Origin: a virus
Strand: one strand, 5' to 3'
Length of the DNA stretch: 30,177 nt
Virus record (IMG/VR): IMGVR_UViG_3300001371_000010
Span: 1-30,177 of that record
The notes under the pieces were generated by a model that searched no databases, was not told the DNA's origin, and worked only from the letters and a program-made list of their open reading frames with translations. The translations under genes and the position numbers were made by a program. Positions 1 through 5,777 of the stretch are shown piece by piece (positions within the stretch are counted from its first letter, which is position 1; each line of letters opens with the position of its first letter).

Positions 1-12
1 CAAACAGGGTCA

Positions 13-208
13 ATGGTATATAATATGCTTATTGCAAGGCATACCGTGATAATGCAAAAATGATACTAGGATCGATTTAAAGGGCGTCTTAAATTAAATG
101 GTATGATATATGCTCTATGCAAGGCATGCCGTGTTAGATGCAATTCTAATACCAATTCAATGCAATGGCACAGAGTATGCTCAAGCATGGCATACCATGC
201 TATTAGCA
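13..208. repeat. Three imperfect ~45-bp repeats, operator-like
   Basis: Copies lie at 13-56, 98-142 and 165-208. Each starts with ATGG, passes through ATGCT, then a core GGCATRCC (38-45, 123-130, 189-196), and ends near GCA. The third copy contains an inverted repeat, GCATGG/CCATGC, around CATA; the first two are less symmetric (GCAAGG...CCGTG). The array lies directly upstream of a strong promoter at 254-282. Repeated, partly palindromic sites next to a phage promoter commonly bind a repressor or activator. That function is inferred; no regulator gene is visible in the window. Confidence 0.6.
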
Positions 209-253
209 TATATCATACTAGAAAAATATGCAATCTTTTTCATATCATCTTAG

Positions 254-282
254 TTGACAATAATTTCATAAAATGATACAAT
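254..282 (+). promoter_or_regulatory. Sigma70-like promoter facing right
   Basis: TTGACA (254-259) and TACAAT (277-282) are separated by exactly 17 bases. Transcription would start near 289 and run into a stretch without a credible reading frame. The likely product is therefore the non-coding RNA region to the right, which also converges on the end of the leftward operon. Confidence 0.7.
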
Positions 283-449
283 ATAAACACACCAAGATGA
301 TTGATAATAAAGGAATAAATTACCTTGCATTAATCTTGCCATAGTGAGACAGTGACAATAAAAGTAAATGATTGTAACACGAATTGTATTGATACATATG
401 AAATAACTTTCACCGTGTATGAAAACTACTTAATATTGTGTTACGAAAA

Positions 450-485
450 TATGAAAAGATTTTCATATATGAAAATCTTTTCATA
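450..485. repeat. Perfect 36-bp palindrome
   Basis: The 18 bases from 450 (TATGAAAAGATTTTCATA) are followed by their exact reverse complement, centred between 467 and 468. It could be a dimer or tetramer binding site in DNA or a long hairpin in RNA. It is followed by A-rich rather than T-rich sequence on the plus strand, so it is not a standard terminator. Nothing around it is coding. Confidence 0.85.
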
Positions 486-567
486 AAAAGTATAAAGATA
501 ATTGCTCACTATGTAAAGCTAATCTCACACTTTCATTAAAATGCATGGATAAAATGTAAATATTTCT

Positions 568-698
568 GCCCAAAAAAGTGTAAGGTAGTCCATACAGTCT
601 GGAGATGCTTGTGCACCAAGGATCTTGACTGGTAGCACGAAAAGGGGCCCCCTTTCTCTATTAGATGGAAGGCTGATGGGCTTGTTAGACTTACCTAC
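568..698 (+). ncRNA. Candidate structured non-coding RNA
   Basis: About half of the bases are G or C (54 of 110 from 581 to 690 by hand count) in surroundings that are strongly AT, a common mark of structured RNA. Possible helices are GCCCA (568-572) with TGGGC (677-681), TCCA (589-592) with TGGA (600-603), GTGCACCA (611-618) with TGGT-A-GCAC (630-638), and AAAGGG (641-646) with CCCTTT (650-655). GTAAG (580-584) can also pair with CTTAC (690-694), which would cross the first helix as a pseudoknot. It lies downstream of the promoter at 254-282. I recognise no known RNA family. The strand is chosen from the promoter only. Confidence 0.4.
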
Positions 699-720
699 GT
701 ATATCTAAAAAATTTTTAAA

Positions 721-777
721 AAAAGACTATCATATTTAAAAAAAGACTATCATATATAAAAGACTATCATATATAAT
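721..777. repeat. Three ~20-bp AT-rich direct repeats
   Basis: Units starting AAAAGACTATCATAT occur at 721-740, 741-760 and 758-777, the last overlapping its neighbour. They lie between the candidate RNA and the 3' end of the leftward operon. Function unknown; possible protein-binding iterons or slippage products. Confidence 0.7.
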
Positions 778-836
778 AGTAAAAAAATCTAAAAAATAAT
801 ACCAAACTTACTCTATATAATAATAATAAAAAATTT

Positions 837-926
837 TTAAAAAATTTTTTTAATTAAATATGCTGTTAATAATCCAATGAAACAACATAAAACTCCTGCA
901 AAATAACCGAAATAAAAATTAATCAT
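837..926 (-). CDS. 29-aa single-helix membrane peptide
   Basis: The peptide starts MINFYFGYFAGVLCC and has one hydrophobic stretch of about 20 residues before a lysine-rich tail ending KKIF. A good ribosome site (GAGGAA, eight bases ahead of ATG) and the reading frame just upstream suggest a genuine translated microprotein, the last gene of the leftward operon. I do not recognise a family. Membrane insertion is inferred from composition only. Small one-helix proteins of this kind are common in phage accessory regions and are usually of unknown function. Confidence 0.45.
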   Translation of the reverse strand: MINFYFGYFAGVLCCFIGLLTAYLIKKIF

Positions 927-929
927 AAT

Positions 930-1004
930 TTATTCCTCAAGCCATAATAATATAGTTCGGAGTTTTTTATGAATAAATTCTAATTGAGAAATATCTATTA
1001 ACAT
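930..1004 (-). CDS. 24-aa hypothetical peptide
   Basis: A short frame (MLIDISQLEFIHKKLRT..., ending LLWLEE) fits the gap between the zinc-ribbon gene and the membrane peptide, with AAAGGA 11 bases upstream. Its own 3' end supplies the ribosome site of the next gene. It could be an amphipathic helix. Its only support is position, a ribosome site and leftward strand, so it may not be a gene. Confidence 0.3.
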   Translation of the reverse strand: MLIDISQLEFIHKKLRTILLWLEE

Positions 1005-1012
1005 AACAATAA

Positions 1013-1180
1013 TTATCCTTTTTTAAATCTTTTTTTATTATTTCTTCTACCACAATTACTACATTTTGAATATTCGCCTACTAAATTACTATCACATATA
1101 TTACACCAAAATTTATTTTTTTTAGCTTTTAATTTATCAATTCTATTTTTATGGCGTAGTTTTAATTTTATACTCTCCAT
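1013..1180 (-). CDS. 55-aa zinc-ribbon-like protein
   Basis: A very basic protein with two CxxC knuckles, CNIC near residue 26 and CSNC near residue 40, arranged as in zinc ribbons (CxxC-x10-CxxC). The N-terminal third (KLKLRHKNRIDKLKAKK) and the tail (RRNNKKRFKKG) are rich in lysine and arginine, suggesting nucleic-acid binding. The start overlaps the end of the preceding reading frame by 13 bases. It is too short for a catalytic domain. A DNA- or RNA-binding or host-takeover role is a guess; the zinc knuckles are seen directly. Confidence 0.6.
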   Translation of the reverse strand: MESIKLKLRHKNRIDKLKAKKNKFWCNICDSNLVGEYSKCSNCGRRNNKKRFKKG

Positions 1181-1394
1181 TTACTCATCTCTATTGCTGT
1201 CCTTTTTGTTTGTCTATGCTGTTCTTCATAATCTGATAATTGAACTTGAAGCCAATCAATTTGTTTAATACTAAATTCAATATTCATAGTATAATATTTT
1301 TCAAGCCATACATGATCAAATACTGTTCTTTCTTAAATTGTACCGATAATTTTGTTGTTTGTTTCTTTAATGCTTATAAATATGTATTATCCAT
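1168..1394 (-). pseudogene. Broken small gene (internal TAA and frameshift)
   Basis: After the ribosome site AGGATATATAATG the frame reads MDNTYL, a TAA stop, then ALKKQTTKLSVQFKKEQ. The protein-like sequence continues in another frame as TVFDHVWLEKYYT and runs to a stop at 1168. The final 39 residues (MNIEFSIKQIDWLQV...) have their own ATG at 1287 and could still be made. The reconstructed product would be about 75 residues, polar and probably helical. No family recognised. Either a decayed gene or two assembly errors; the neighbouring broken genes favour decay. Confidence 0.5.
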
Positions 1395-1402
1395 TATATA
1401 TC

Positions 1403-1684
1403 CTAATGTTTGTATATTTTTAATTTAGTATTTACTTTTATAAATAATGCAAAATTACTTTCATTTTTATTAATTTCCATATTTTTATATTTAGAATATT
1501 CAGATATAAATACATACATAAGATGTACTTTTAAATCTACATTATCTTTATTGAATTCATCAATTATAATGTCAATAACTTGTTTAAAATTTAATGTATT
1601 TAAATACATATTATCACAATCATATTCACGGTCAGCATTTTTATTAAACAATGGAGGAAACCTTGGTGGCTTTTGATGAAACAT
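1403..1684 (-). CDS. 93-aa hypothetical protein
   Basis: An intact frame starting MFHQKPPRFPPLFNK and followed by an acidic, lysine-rich, probably helical body (NTLNFKQVIDIIIDEFNKD). Its ATG directly follows the TAA of the upstream broken gene (TAAATG), indicating an operon. There is no signal peptide or metal motif. An overlapping plus-strand frame of similar length exists, but leftward orientation and tight linkage favour this one. No family recognised. Confidence 0.55.
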   Translation of the reverse strand: MFHQKPPRFPPLFNKNADREYDCDNMYLNTLNFKQVIDIIIDEFNKDNVDLKVHLMYVFISEYSKYKNMEINKNESNFALFIKVNTKLKIYKH

Positions 1685-1856
1685 TTAATTATCACTTTCA
1701 TTTATTGGTATACAATGAGTTACATTCATAATTTTTTCAGCTAATTCTATAAATGTTTCCTATCTTTAGGAATTTTTCAATATATCCTTGCAAAATTCCA
1801 ACATCATCATAAATAACTTCTGTATATGTTACAATATCTCCAATCTCATTTTTCAT
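1685..1856 (-). pseudogene. Small gene with frameshift
   Basis: From ATG at 1856 the frame gives MKNEIGDIVTYTEVIYDDVG and continues to IEKFLKIG, then soon meets TGA. Shifting one base forward at about 1755 restores a protein-like sequence, ETFIELAEKIMNVTHC, that ends in TAA immediately before the ATG of the next gene. The fit of the shifted frame to the operon spacing suggests an original product of about 57 residues. The N-terminal residues resemble small beta-barrel proteins, but I do not assign a family. Either a true mutation or a sequence error. Confidence 0.45.
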
Positions 1857-1873
1857 ATATAATACTTATTTAA

Positions 1874-1946
1874 TAGCGCTAAGGGGAATTGAACCCACTC
1901 TTACGTAGTTGAAAGCCACGTGTCCTAACAACTAGACGATAGCGCC
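1874..1946 (-). tRNA. tRNA-Glu (anticodon TTC)
   Basis: A full cloverleaf reads on the minus strand: acceptor GGCGCTA with TAGCGCT, D-stem GTC/GAC, anticodon stem CGTGG/CTACG with loop CTTTCAA giving anticodon TTC, and T-arm with TTCAATT loop. The CCA end is not encoded. The T-stem has one T-C mismatch. Its 5' end overlaps the last 15 bases of the protein gene upstream, so the two must be cut from one transcript or made alternatively. GAA is a common codon in this AT-rich genome, so a supporting role in translation is plausible. Confidence 0.9.
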
Positions 1947-2261
1947 ATTTTTATATTTTGGATTTGCTGGACTCTCTATTAAATCTATTCCAAATGGACC
2001 CTTAAAATTAAATATGGCCATACAATTAGAACATATTAAATTAATACATATTCCACCAGATGGCCCTTCCATACAACATTTTTCCCTGCAAAATGGACAT
2101 CCATTCTTTATAAAATATTCATTATCCCAGTGTTTTCTAGATATAAAACTTTCTTCCTCTAAACTTTCGTTAATATGTCTATTATATTTAATTCCAAATA
2201 TAATACATAATATCAATGGAATTGCTAAAAATCCACAGATTGTAAAAATTATTTCTAACAT
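1932..2261 (-). CDS. 109-aa membrane-anchored zinc-ribbon-like protein
   Basis: Residues 3-24 are strongly hydrophobic (IIFTICGFLAIPLILCII), a signal anchor or transmembrane helix. The rest is polar and cysteine-rich: CPFC and CC near residues 55-63, then C-x4-C-x2-C (CINLICSNC) near 72-80. This looks like a small zinc ribbon on the cytoplasmic or periplasmic side of a membrane anchor. The C-terminal six codons and the TAG stop lie inside the tRNA-Glu gene. No clear ribosome site precedes the ATG. Function unknown; the anchor and cysteine pairs are seen directly. Confidence 0.6.
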   Translation of the reverse strand: MLEIIFTICGFLAIPLILCIIFGIKYNRHINESLEEESFISRKHWDNEYFIKNGCPFCREKCCMEGPSGGICINLICSNCMAIFNFKGPFGIDLIESPANPKYKNGAIV

Positions 2262-2294
2262 AAATTTTTATTTTTTATTAATATAATACTTATT

Positions 2295-2489
2295 TTAAAT
2301 AAATTTACAATTACATTCTACATTTCTTATAACATTAAGTAACAATATTTCCATTTTTAAAATAGAAAAATTAATATCTTCAAATTTAATAAATACATCT
2401 TTAATATTATATGTATTACGATTACAATATTTTTTTAATATCTTTATTGCTATATTCAAATTATGTAATGTTGTTATAATAAATATTTT
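2295..2489 (-). pseudogene. In-frame continuation after a TAA stop
   Basis: Directly after the stop of the 113-aa gene, the same frame stays open for 64 codons: KIFIITTLHNLNIAIKILKK, then a polar stretch, a leucine-rich helix MEILLLNVI, and CNCKFI. There is no ATG, so it is probably the former C-terminal part of the upstream protein (178 residues in total), cut off by a single TAA. It could also be a separate gene with an unusual start, or be reached by readthrough. I favour truncation. Confidence 0.4.
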
Positions 2490-2831
2490 TTAATTAAATA
2501 TTTTTATTAATTTATTTCCGGTACAATAAATAAGATGTTTAACTTTACCTAATTCTTTTTTTAATTCTGATCTTCTATCAAATAATTTTGCTAATTCAAT
2601 ATATTGTTTATCATATATTTCTGCTGTTTCTAAACATAATTCCCAATTAATCCAATTATTATAACCGTTACAAAAATTCTCATAATAATCTTCTCTGGCA
2701 TTATTAAAATCTCTTAATATTAAATTTCCTTTTTCATCGTCATATTTAGAAATAATTTCATATATTTTATTTTTTACTTCTCTTAATTCATTAGTATTAT
2801 ATGCGTACCACATTAATAATGCTTCACTCAT
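2490..2831 (-). CDS. 113-aa hypothetical protein
   Basis: An intact, mostly helical protein (MSEALLMWYAYNTNELREVK...) rich in aromatic residues in the middle (NGYNNWINWELC). Its ATG overlaps the TGA of the upstream 61-aa gene as ATGA, so the two are translationally coupled. The protein may be a truncated form, because the frame remains open after its TAA. No family recognised. Confidence 0.6.
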   Translation of the reverse strand: MSEALLMWYAYNTNELREVKNKIYEIISKYDDEKGNLILRDFNNAREDYYENFCNGYNNWINWELCLETAEIYDKQYIELAKLFDRRSELKKELGKVKHLIYCTGNKLIKIFN

Positions 2832-3013
2832 TTGCTTAACTCACTATATATTTTTTTTGCTAAAATGGTAAAATTTTTCCATCTATAATGTAATTCTTTT
2901 TTAATATTATTATCACAAAAAGCAGTATATGGTGAAAATTCAGATATTTGTTCATCTGGATTATATCCGTAATATAAACATATTTCACGGCAAATCTTTT
3001 CAAATAGAGGCAT
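2828..3013 (-). CDS. 61-aa hypothetical protein
   Basis: Starts MPLFEKICREICLYYGYN and ends KKIYSELSK. A small polar protein with several aromatic residues and three cysteines that do not form a metal-site pattern. It is coupled to the next gene by ATGA. The spacing to the upstream membrane peptide is 25 bases. The ribosome site is weak. No family recognised; it is accepted as a gene because of the coupling. Confidence 0.5.
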   Translation of the reverse strand: MPLFEKICREICLYYGYNPDEQISEFSPYTAFCDNNIKKELHYRWKNFTILAKKIYSELSK

Positions 3014-3038
3014 ATCATTATCAATAATTATTATTTTT

Positions 3039-3119
3039 TTATAGTGTTTTATATAATATTATTAATAAAATATCAAAAAATAAAAATATAATTATTATCG
3101 CTATTTGATATTGATTCAT
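3039..3119 (-). CDS. 26-aa membrane peptide
   Basis: MNQYQIA is followed by an unbroken hydrophobic run (IIIIFLFFDILLIILY) and a short positive tail, KTL. It starts within the stop codon of the kinase-like gene (TAATG), so translation is probably coupled. One membrane-spanning helix is predicted by eye. Peptides of this size may act on host membranes or on partner proteins, but nothing in the sequence says which. Confidence 0.45.
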   Translation of the reverse strand: MNQYQIAIIIIFLFFDILLIILYKTL

Positions 3120-3652
3120 TATCTTACATTTAATAATAAATTAAATTCTTCATCTAATGAAGACTCAATATATTCTCTTTTTTTTCGGTTAAAAACTTCT
3201 TCCCAATTATTATATCCTCTATTTTCCTTTTTTCTATAATTTAAATTTAATATACTTCCAATACCAAAATCAATAGATATTATATACGGATTAAATTGTT
3301 TTGCTATATCAATAAATCTTTTTCTACTAGATTGTTTAACATTAGGCATATCAATAATAACATTAAACCTATGTACAAGACTACAAAAAATACATTGATT
3401 TTCTATTGTTTTATATAAATTACTTTTATTTTTATCATAATTTAAATATGTTCCGCTAATCATTGTTATTATTGCATCATCATTAATTATAATAAATTTT
3501 TTTGAATATGATGTTATTTTACTAGCGAACGACGATTTTCCAGTTCCAATATTTCCTGTTAATATTATTAATAATTGCTTATCTGTTGGAAAATATTTTT
3601 TAAATAATGTTTCAATTTTAATATTTTTATCTATTATTTCTATTTTTTTCAT
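3119..3652 (-). CDS. P-loop kinase, polynucleotide-kinase-like (AAA_33 type)
   Basis: The Walker A motif GNIGTGKSS sits near residues 33-41 after a hydrophobic strand (LLIILT). A strand ending in NDD (IIINDDAI, near 54-61) matches the substrate-binding aspartates of the 5'-kinase domain of T4 polynucleotide kinase and AAA_33 proteins, and VIIDMPNVKQSSRKR (near 98-112) matches the region where those enzymes have (S/D)xTN and a following arginine. At 177 residues it is one kinase domain with no phosphatase half. Such enzymes phosphorylate 5' ends of nucleic acid or small substrates; here the substrate is unknown. Linked by overlap to small genes on both sides. Confidence 0.65.
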   Translation of the reverse strand: MKKIEIIDKNIKIETLFKKYFPTDKQLLIILTGNIGTGKSSFASKITSYSKKFIIINDDAIITMISGTYLNYDKNKSNLYKTIENQCIFCSLVHRFNVIIDMPNVKQSSRKRFIDIAKQFNPYIISIDFGIGSILNLNYRKKENRGYNNWEEVFNRKKREYIESSLDEEFNLLLNVR

Positions 3653-3786
3653 AAATTATTTATTAATTTATTAAACATATCATTGTAATTTTGTAATTTA
3701 CTTTTAATAATAATTAATTTAAAAAATAATATATTTTTTTTAATATGTTTTTTATTTTTTTCTTAAGTAAATATTTTATCTAACAT
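3649..3786 (-). pseudogene. Small gene with internal TAA
   Basis: ATG at 3786 follows a good ribosome site (GAGAAGA). The frame gives MLDKIFT, then TAA at 3763-3765, then stays open as EKNKKHIKKNILFFKLIIIKS and onward to a TGA that overlaps the kinase-like gene's ATG as ATGA. The coupling and ribosome site suggest a former 45-residue gene interrupted by one stop (a change such as CAA to TAA). Readthrough cannot be excluded. Confidence 0.45.
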
Positions 3787-3841
3787 AAAATCTTCTCGAT
3801 AAATATATTAAGTAACAGACGAATAAAGAGCATTTTAGCAT

Positions 3842-3985
3842 CTAATAATATATAAATAAATATAATAAACCTAATAAAATATTACCTAATAATGAAAAAA
3901 ATAAACATCAACTATCTTTTGTAAATATAGATGATATAGTTCCACATATTCAAAAACATATTGTTGTTATTACCCATAAGTTCAT
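3842..3985 (-). pseudogene. Two-helix membrane peptide with two in-frame TGA codons
   Basis: ATG at 3985 follows the ribosome site AGGAAA. The frame reads MNLWVITTICF, TGA (3950-3952), ICGTISSIFTKDS, TGA (3908-3910), CLFFSLLGNILLGLLYLF, ending in TAG at 3842. Both TGA codons stand where tryptophan would suit a membrane protein, giving a 47-residue peptide with two hydrophobic segments. Other genes in the window use TGA as a stop and TGG for tryptophan, so two TGG to TGA mutations are the simplest explanation. Recoding is the exciting alternative. Confidence 0.4.
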
Positions 3986-4006
3986 TATTTTTCCTATATA
4001 TTTAAT

Positions 4007-4183
4007 TTATAATATTTTACAAAAAGGTTCATTAACAAAGTCATCTAAATATTTTAAAATATTTTTCCATTTCATACGTAAAAATGGATCTTTAATAGTA
4101 TTTATCATAATATTTATATAATGTTTAGATTTTTCTAATTGTATTATTGTTTCTATTAAATTTAATTCGTATAATTTTTCCAT
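4007..4183 (-). CDS. 58-aa hypothetical protein
   Basis: MEKLYELNLIETIIQLEKSK is followed by a basic, aromatic-rich helix (MKWKNILKYLDDF). The ATG shares its A with the TAA of the upstream 147-aa gene (TAATG), strong evidence of a translated, coupled gene. It looks like a small all-helical protein; no family recognised. Confidence 0.55.
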   Translation of the reverse strand: MEKLYELNLIETIIQLEKSKHYINIMINTIKDPFLRMKWKNILKYLDDFVNEPFCKIL

Positions 4184-4626
4184 TAAAAAATTATATCCTT
4201 TTCTTCTGTAAATAATGAAAAAAAACTTTTAAAACATTTATTACAGGATTTTTTATCTAATCTATTCTCTTCACAATGTTTATTTAATTTATCATATATT
4301 TCTTTAAATTTATCATTTTCATAATAATTTATATTTTCCAGCATATCACATATGCATATTGTACAACATTCTTCAAATTCTAAGATTAATTGTTCTTTTT
4401 CTTTATCAGTTAATTCTATATTCATATAATATTTTTTTATTTCTTTTATTCTTTTTATAAGATTATGATCTAATTCTTCAAAAAACCATAATATGTCGCA
4501 TTTATCTTCATATTCTATAAAATATGAATTATATTTATAATCTTCTTGTGGAATATTTGGTTTTTCATACCATACATTTCTCATTATAGGCCATAAATTA
4601 CATAAACTATCTAAACGGCCATTCAA
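4183..4626 (-). CDS. 147-aa cysteine-rich protein with WYEKPN motif
   Basis: The N-terminal part contains VWYEKPNIPQEDY (near residues 18-30), shared with the 61-aa protein at 6283-6468 (IWYEKPNLNENDY). The middle is acidic and helical. The C-terminal half has clustered cysteines (CCTICIC near 88-94, then CEENRLDKKSCNKC near 123-136), compatible with metal binding. Translation could also begin at the methionine just before RNVWYEKPN, because residues 1-14 look less conserved in style. Coupled to genes on both sides. Function unknown; the WYEKPN repeat marks a phage paralogue family. Confidence 0.6.
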   Translation of the reverse strand: MNGRLDSLCNLWPIMRNVWYEKPNIPQEDYKYNSYFIEYEDKCDILWFFEELDHNLIKRIKEIKKYYMNIELTDKEKEQLILEFEECCTICICDMLENINYYENDKFKEIYDKLNKHCEENRLDKKSCNKCFKSFFSLFTEEKDIIF

Positions 4627-4747
4627 ATTTTTGTTGTTCTTTTTTAATGTTTTCTTCTGTTTTATTATTATTTTCTTTAATATTCTGTTTTTTTATTATA
4701 TTTTTTTTATTTTTTTTTTTTAATTTTTGTAATATTTCCTTTATCAT
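4607..4747 (-). CDS. 46-aa lysine-rich peptide
   Basis: MIKEILQKLKKKNKKNI and a polar tail ending KFEWPFR. The 3' end overlaps the start of the 147-aa gene by 20 bases. Composition is extremely lysine- and asparagine-rich, partly because of the A-rich sequence, so coding potential is uncertain. AAAAAATG gives no clear ribosome site. It is listed because it fills the gap in the operon. Confidence 0.3.
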   Translation of the reverse strand: MIKEILQKLKKKNKKNIIKKQNIKENNNKTEENIKKEQQKFEWPFR

Positions 4748-4803
4748 TTTTTCTATCAATTATTTCAATTAATAAATTATCTTACTAATTTATATTCCTT
4801 ATT

Positions 4804-5040
4804 TTATTTTCTTCCAAATACTTTGTTATGTATTTTTTTTATTTTTTTATATAAAATTTGATTATTTAATTCTAATCCAATATAAGTATATAATAATATT
4901 ATTATTAAATATATTTTTTTATTATATACATAATATAATATAATAAATAATGGAATTAAAATTAATTTTAATAAATTTATTATAATATATAATAATTTAA
5001 TTATATTTTTAAATTTATATAATAATAATTTTTTATTCAT
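4804..5040 (-). CDS. 78-aa membrane protein
   Basis: Starts MNKKLLLYKFKNIIKLLYII. Two long hydrophobic segments (near residues 16-40 and 43-57) are separated by a short charged turn (YNKK), and the C-terminus is basic (KKIKKIHNKVFGRK). This fits a two-helix inner-membrane hairpin with both ends in the cytoplasm. The ATG overlaps the upstream TGA as ATGA. Holins have this topology, but no holin family is recognisable and the position within an accessory operon is not diagnostic. Confidence 0.5.
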   Translation of the reverse strand: MNKKLLLYKFKNIIKLLYIIINLLKLILIPLFIILYYVYNKKIYLIIILLYTYIGLELNNQILYKKIKKIHNKVFGRK

Positions 5041-5210
5041 TTTTTACCATACTCATTTAAATTATTATATTTTATTATTTTATAAAATTTATTTTTAATT
5101 TTTATTGGAAAATATTCTTTTACATTATTAATCCATCTTGATTCTTCTATTTTTGTTCCTATATAAAATCCTATTAATATAGAACCAATTATTGTAATTA
5201 TAATTTCCAT
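5037..5210 (-). CDS. 57-aa membrane-anchored peptide
   Basis: MEIIITIIGSILIGFYIGTK is an N-terminal hydrophobic helix with GxxxG-like spacing, followed by a charged tail (EESRWINNVKEYF...). Probably a one-helix membrane protein with a cytoplasmic tail. It starts inside the 3' end of the 44-aa gene and ends by ATGA overlap with the next membrane gene, so three genes are tightly coupled. A partner role with the downstream two-helix protein is inferred only from this coupling. Confidence 0.5.
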   Translation of the reverse strand: MEIIITIIGSILIGFYIGTKIEESRWINNVKEYFPIKIKNKFYKIIKYNNLNEYGKK

Positions 5211-5332
5211 TTCATTTTATCCAAATTAATAATTGCATGTTTAAAATTTTTTGAAAATACTATTTCTTTTAAATCTTTTTTTGCTTCATTAATATTTTTG
5301 TATACTTTAGGTTCATCTTTATTATTTCTCAT
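5198..5332 (-). CDS. 44-aa hypothetical protein
   Basis: I choose ATG at 5332 because GAGG lies 9-10 bases upstream; a longer frame begins at 5386 without such a site. The peptide MRNNKDEPKVYKNINEAKKD is polar and helical, and ends DKMKWKL within the next gene's start. No family recognised. Confidence 0.45.
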   Translation of the reverse strand: MRNNKDEPKVYKNINEAKKDLKEIVFSKNFKHAIINLDKMKWKL

Positions 5333-5389
5333 AATCAATACCTCATTTAGATATGTTGATCTTATATCTATTAAAATTATAAACATTTT

Positions 5390-5731
5390 TTAAATATATA
5401 TATGATTTTTTGCTTGTGATAATATATTTTGTAACTTATCCCAGAATGAATCTAATTTTTCCTTTTTTGCGAATGGCAATGATTCACTAAAACTAGTACC
5501 GTTTATTTTTCTATAAATTGTATTATTTCCTTTAATCCAATTCGTTGAAATAATATAATACTCTCCTTGTGATTTAATTAATACTGATTTATAAGAACCT
5601 TTAACTATACCAAGAAAGTATCCTAATACTTCTTCGCAATTATCTAAAACACTAAAATGCTCACCTTTTGGCATTTGTTTAATTAATGTCTTAGTTAATT
5701 TTCTATCAACAGAATTAACTTTAATATTCAT
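5390..5731 (-). CDS. 113-aa hypothetical protein
   Basis: The ATG at 5731 is preceded by GGAGAAAT, a much better start than the one at 5776. The protein (MNIKVNSVDRKLTKTLIKQM...) has alternating hydrophobic residues in the middle (GYFLGIVKGSYKSVLIKSQG, YYIISTNWI), suggesting a compact alpha-plus-beta fold, and a helical C-terminus (KLDSFWDKLQNILSQ). It lies just after the pyrE-like remnant in the operon. No family recognised. Confidence 0.6.
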   Translation of the reverse strand: MNIKVNSVDRKLTKTLIKQMPKGEHFSVLDNCEEVLGYFLGIVKGSYKSVLIKSQGEYYIISTNWIKGNNTIYRKINGTSFSESLPFAKKEKLDSFWDKLQNILSQAKNHIYI

Positions 5732-5777
5732 TATTTCTCCAATTTTTATTATTGCAATATTCACAATCAGATGCATT

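Noticed and set aside
13-208. CRISPR array
   Set aside because: Only three imperfect copies with unequal spacing (85 and 66 bp by core) and degenerate repeats; no cas genes.
568-690. Hammerhead ribozyme (a stem 611-638 followed by GAAA)
   Set aside because: The required CTGATGA core before the stem is absent (CTGGAGA instead) and the third stem does not place a cleavage site.
721-777. CRISPR or origin iterons
   Set aside because: The repeats abut or overlap each other, leaving no spacers, and no initiator gene is visible nearby.
1410-1676. Plus-strand 88-aa frame opposite the 93-aa gene
   Set aside because: No ribosome site, and orientation and coupling favour the minus-strand frame.
2014-2286. 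Plus-strand 90-aa frame
   Set aside because: Antisense shadow of the membrane zinc-ribbon gene, which has a sensible anchor and CxxC pairs.
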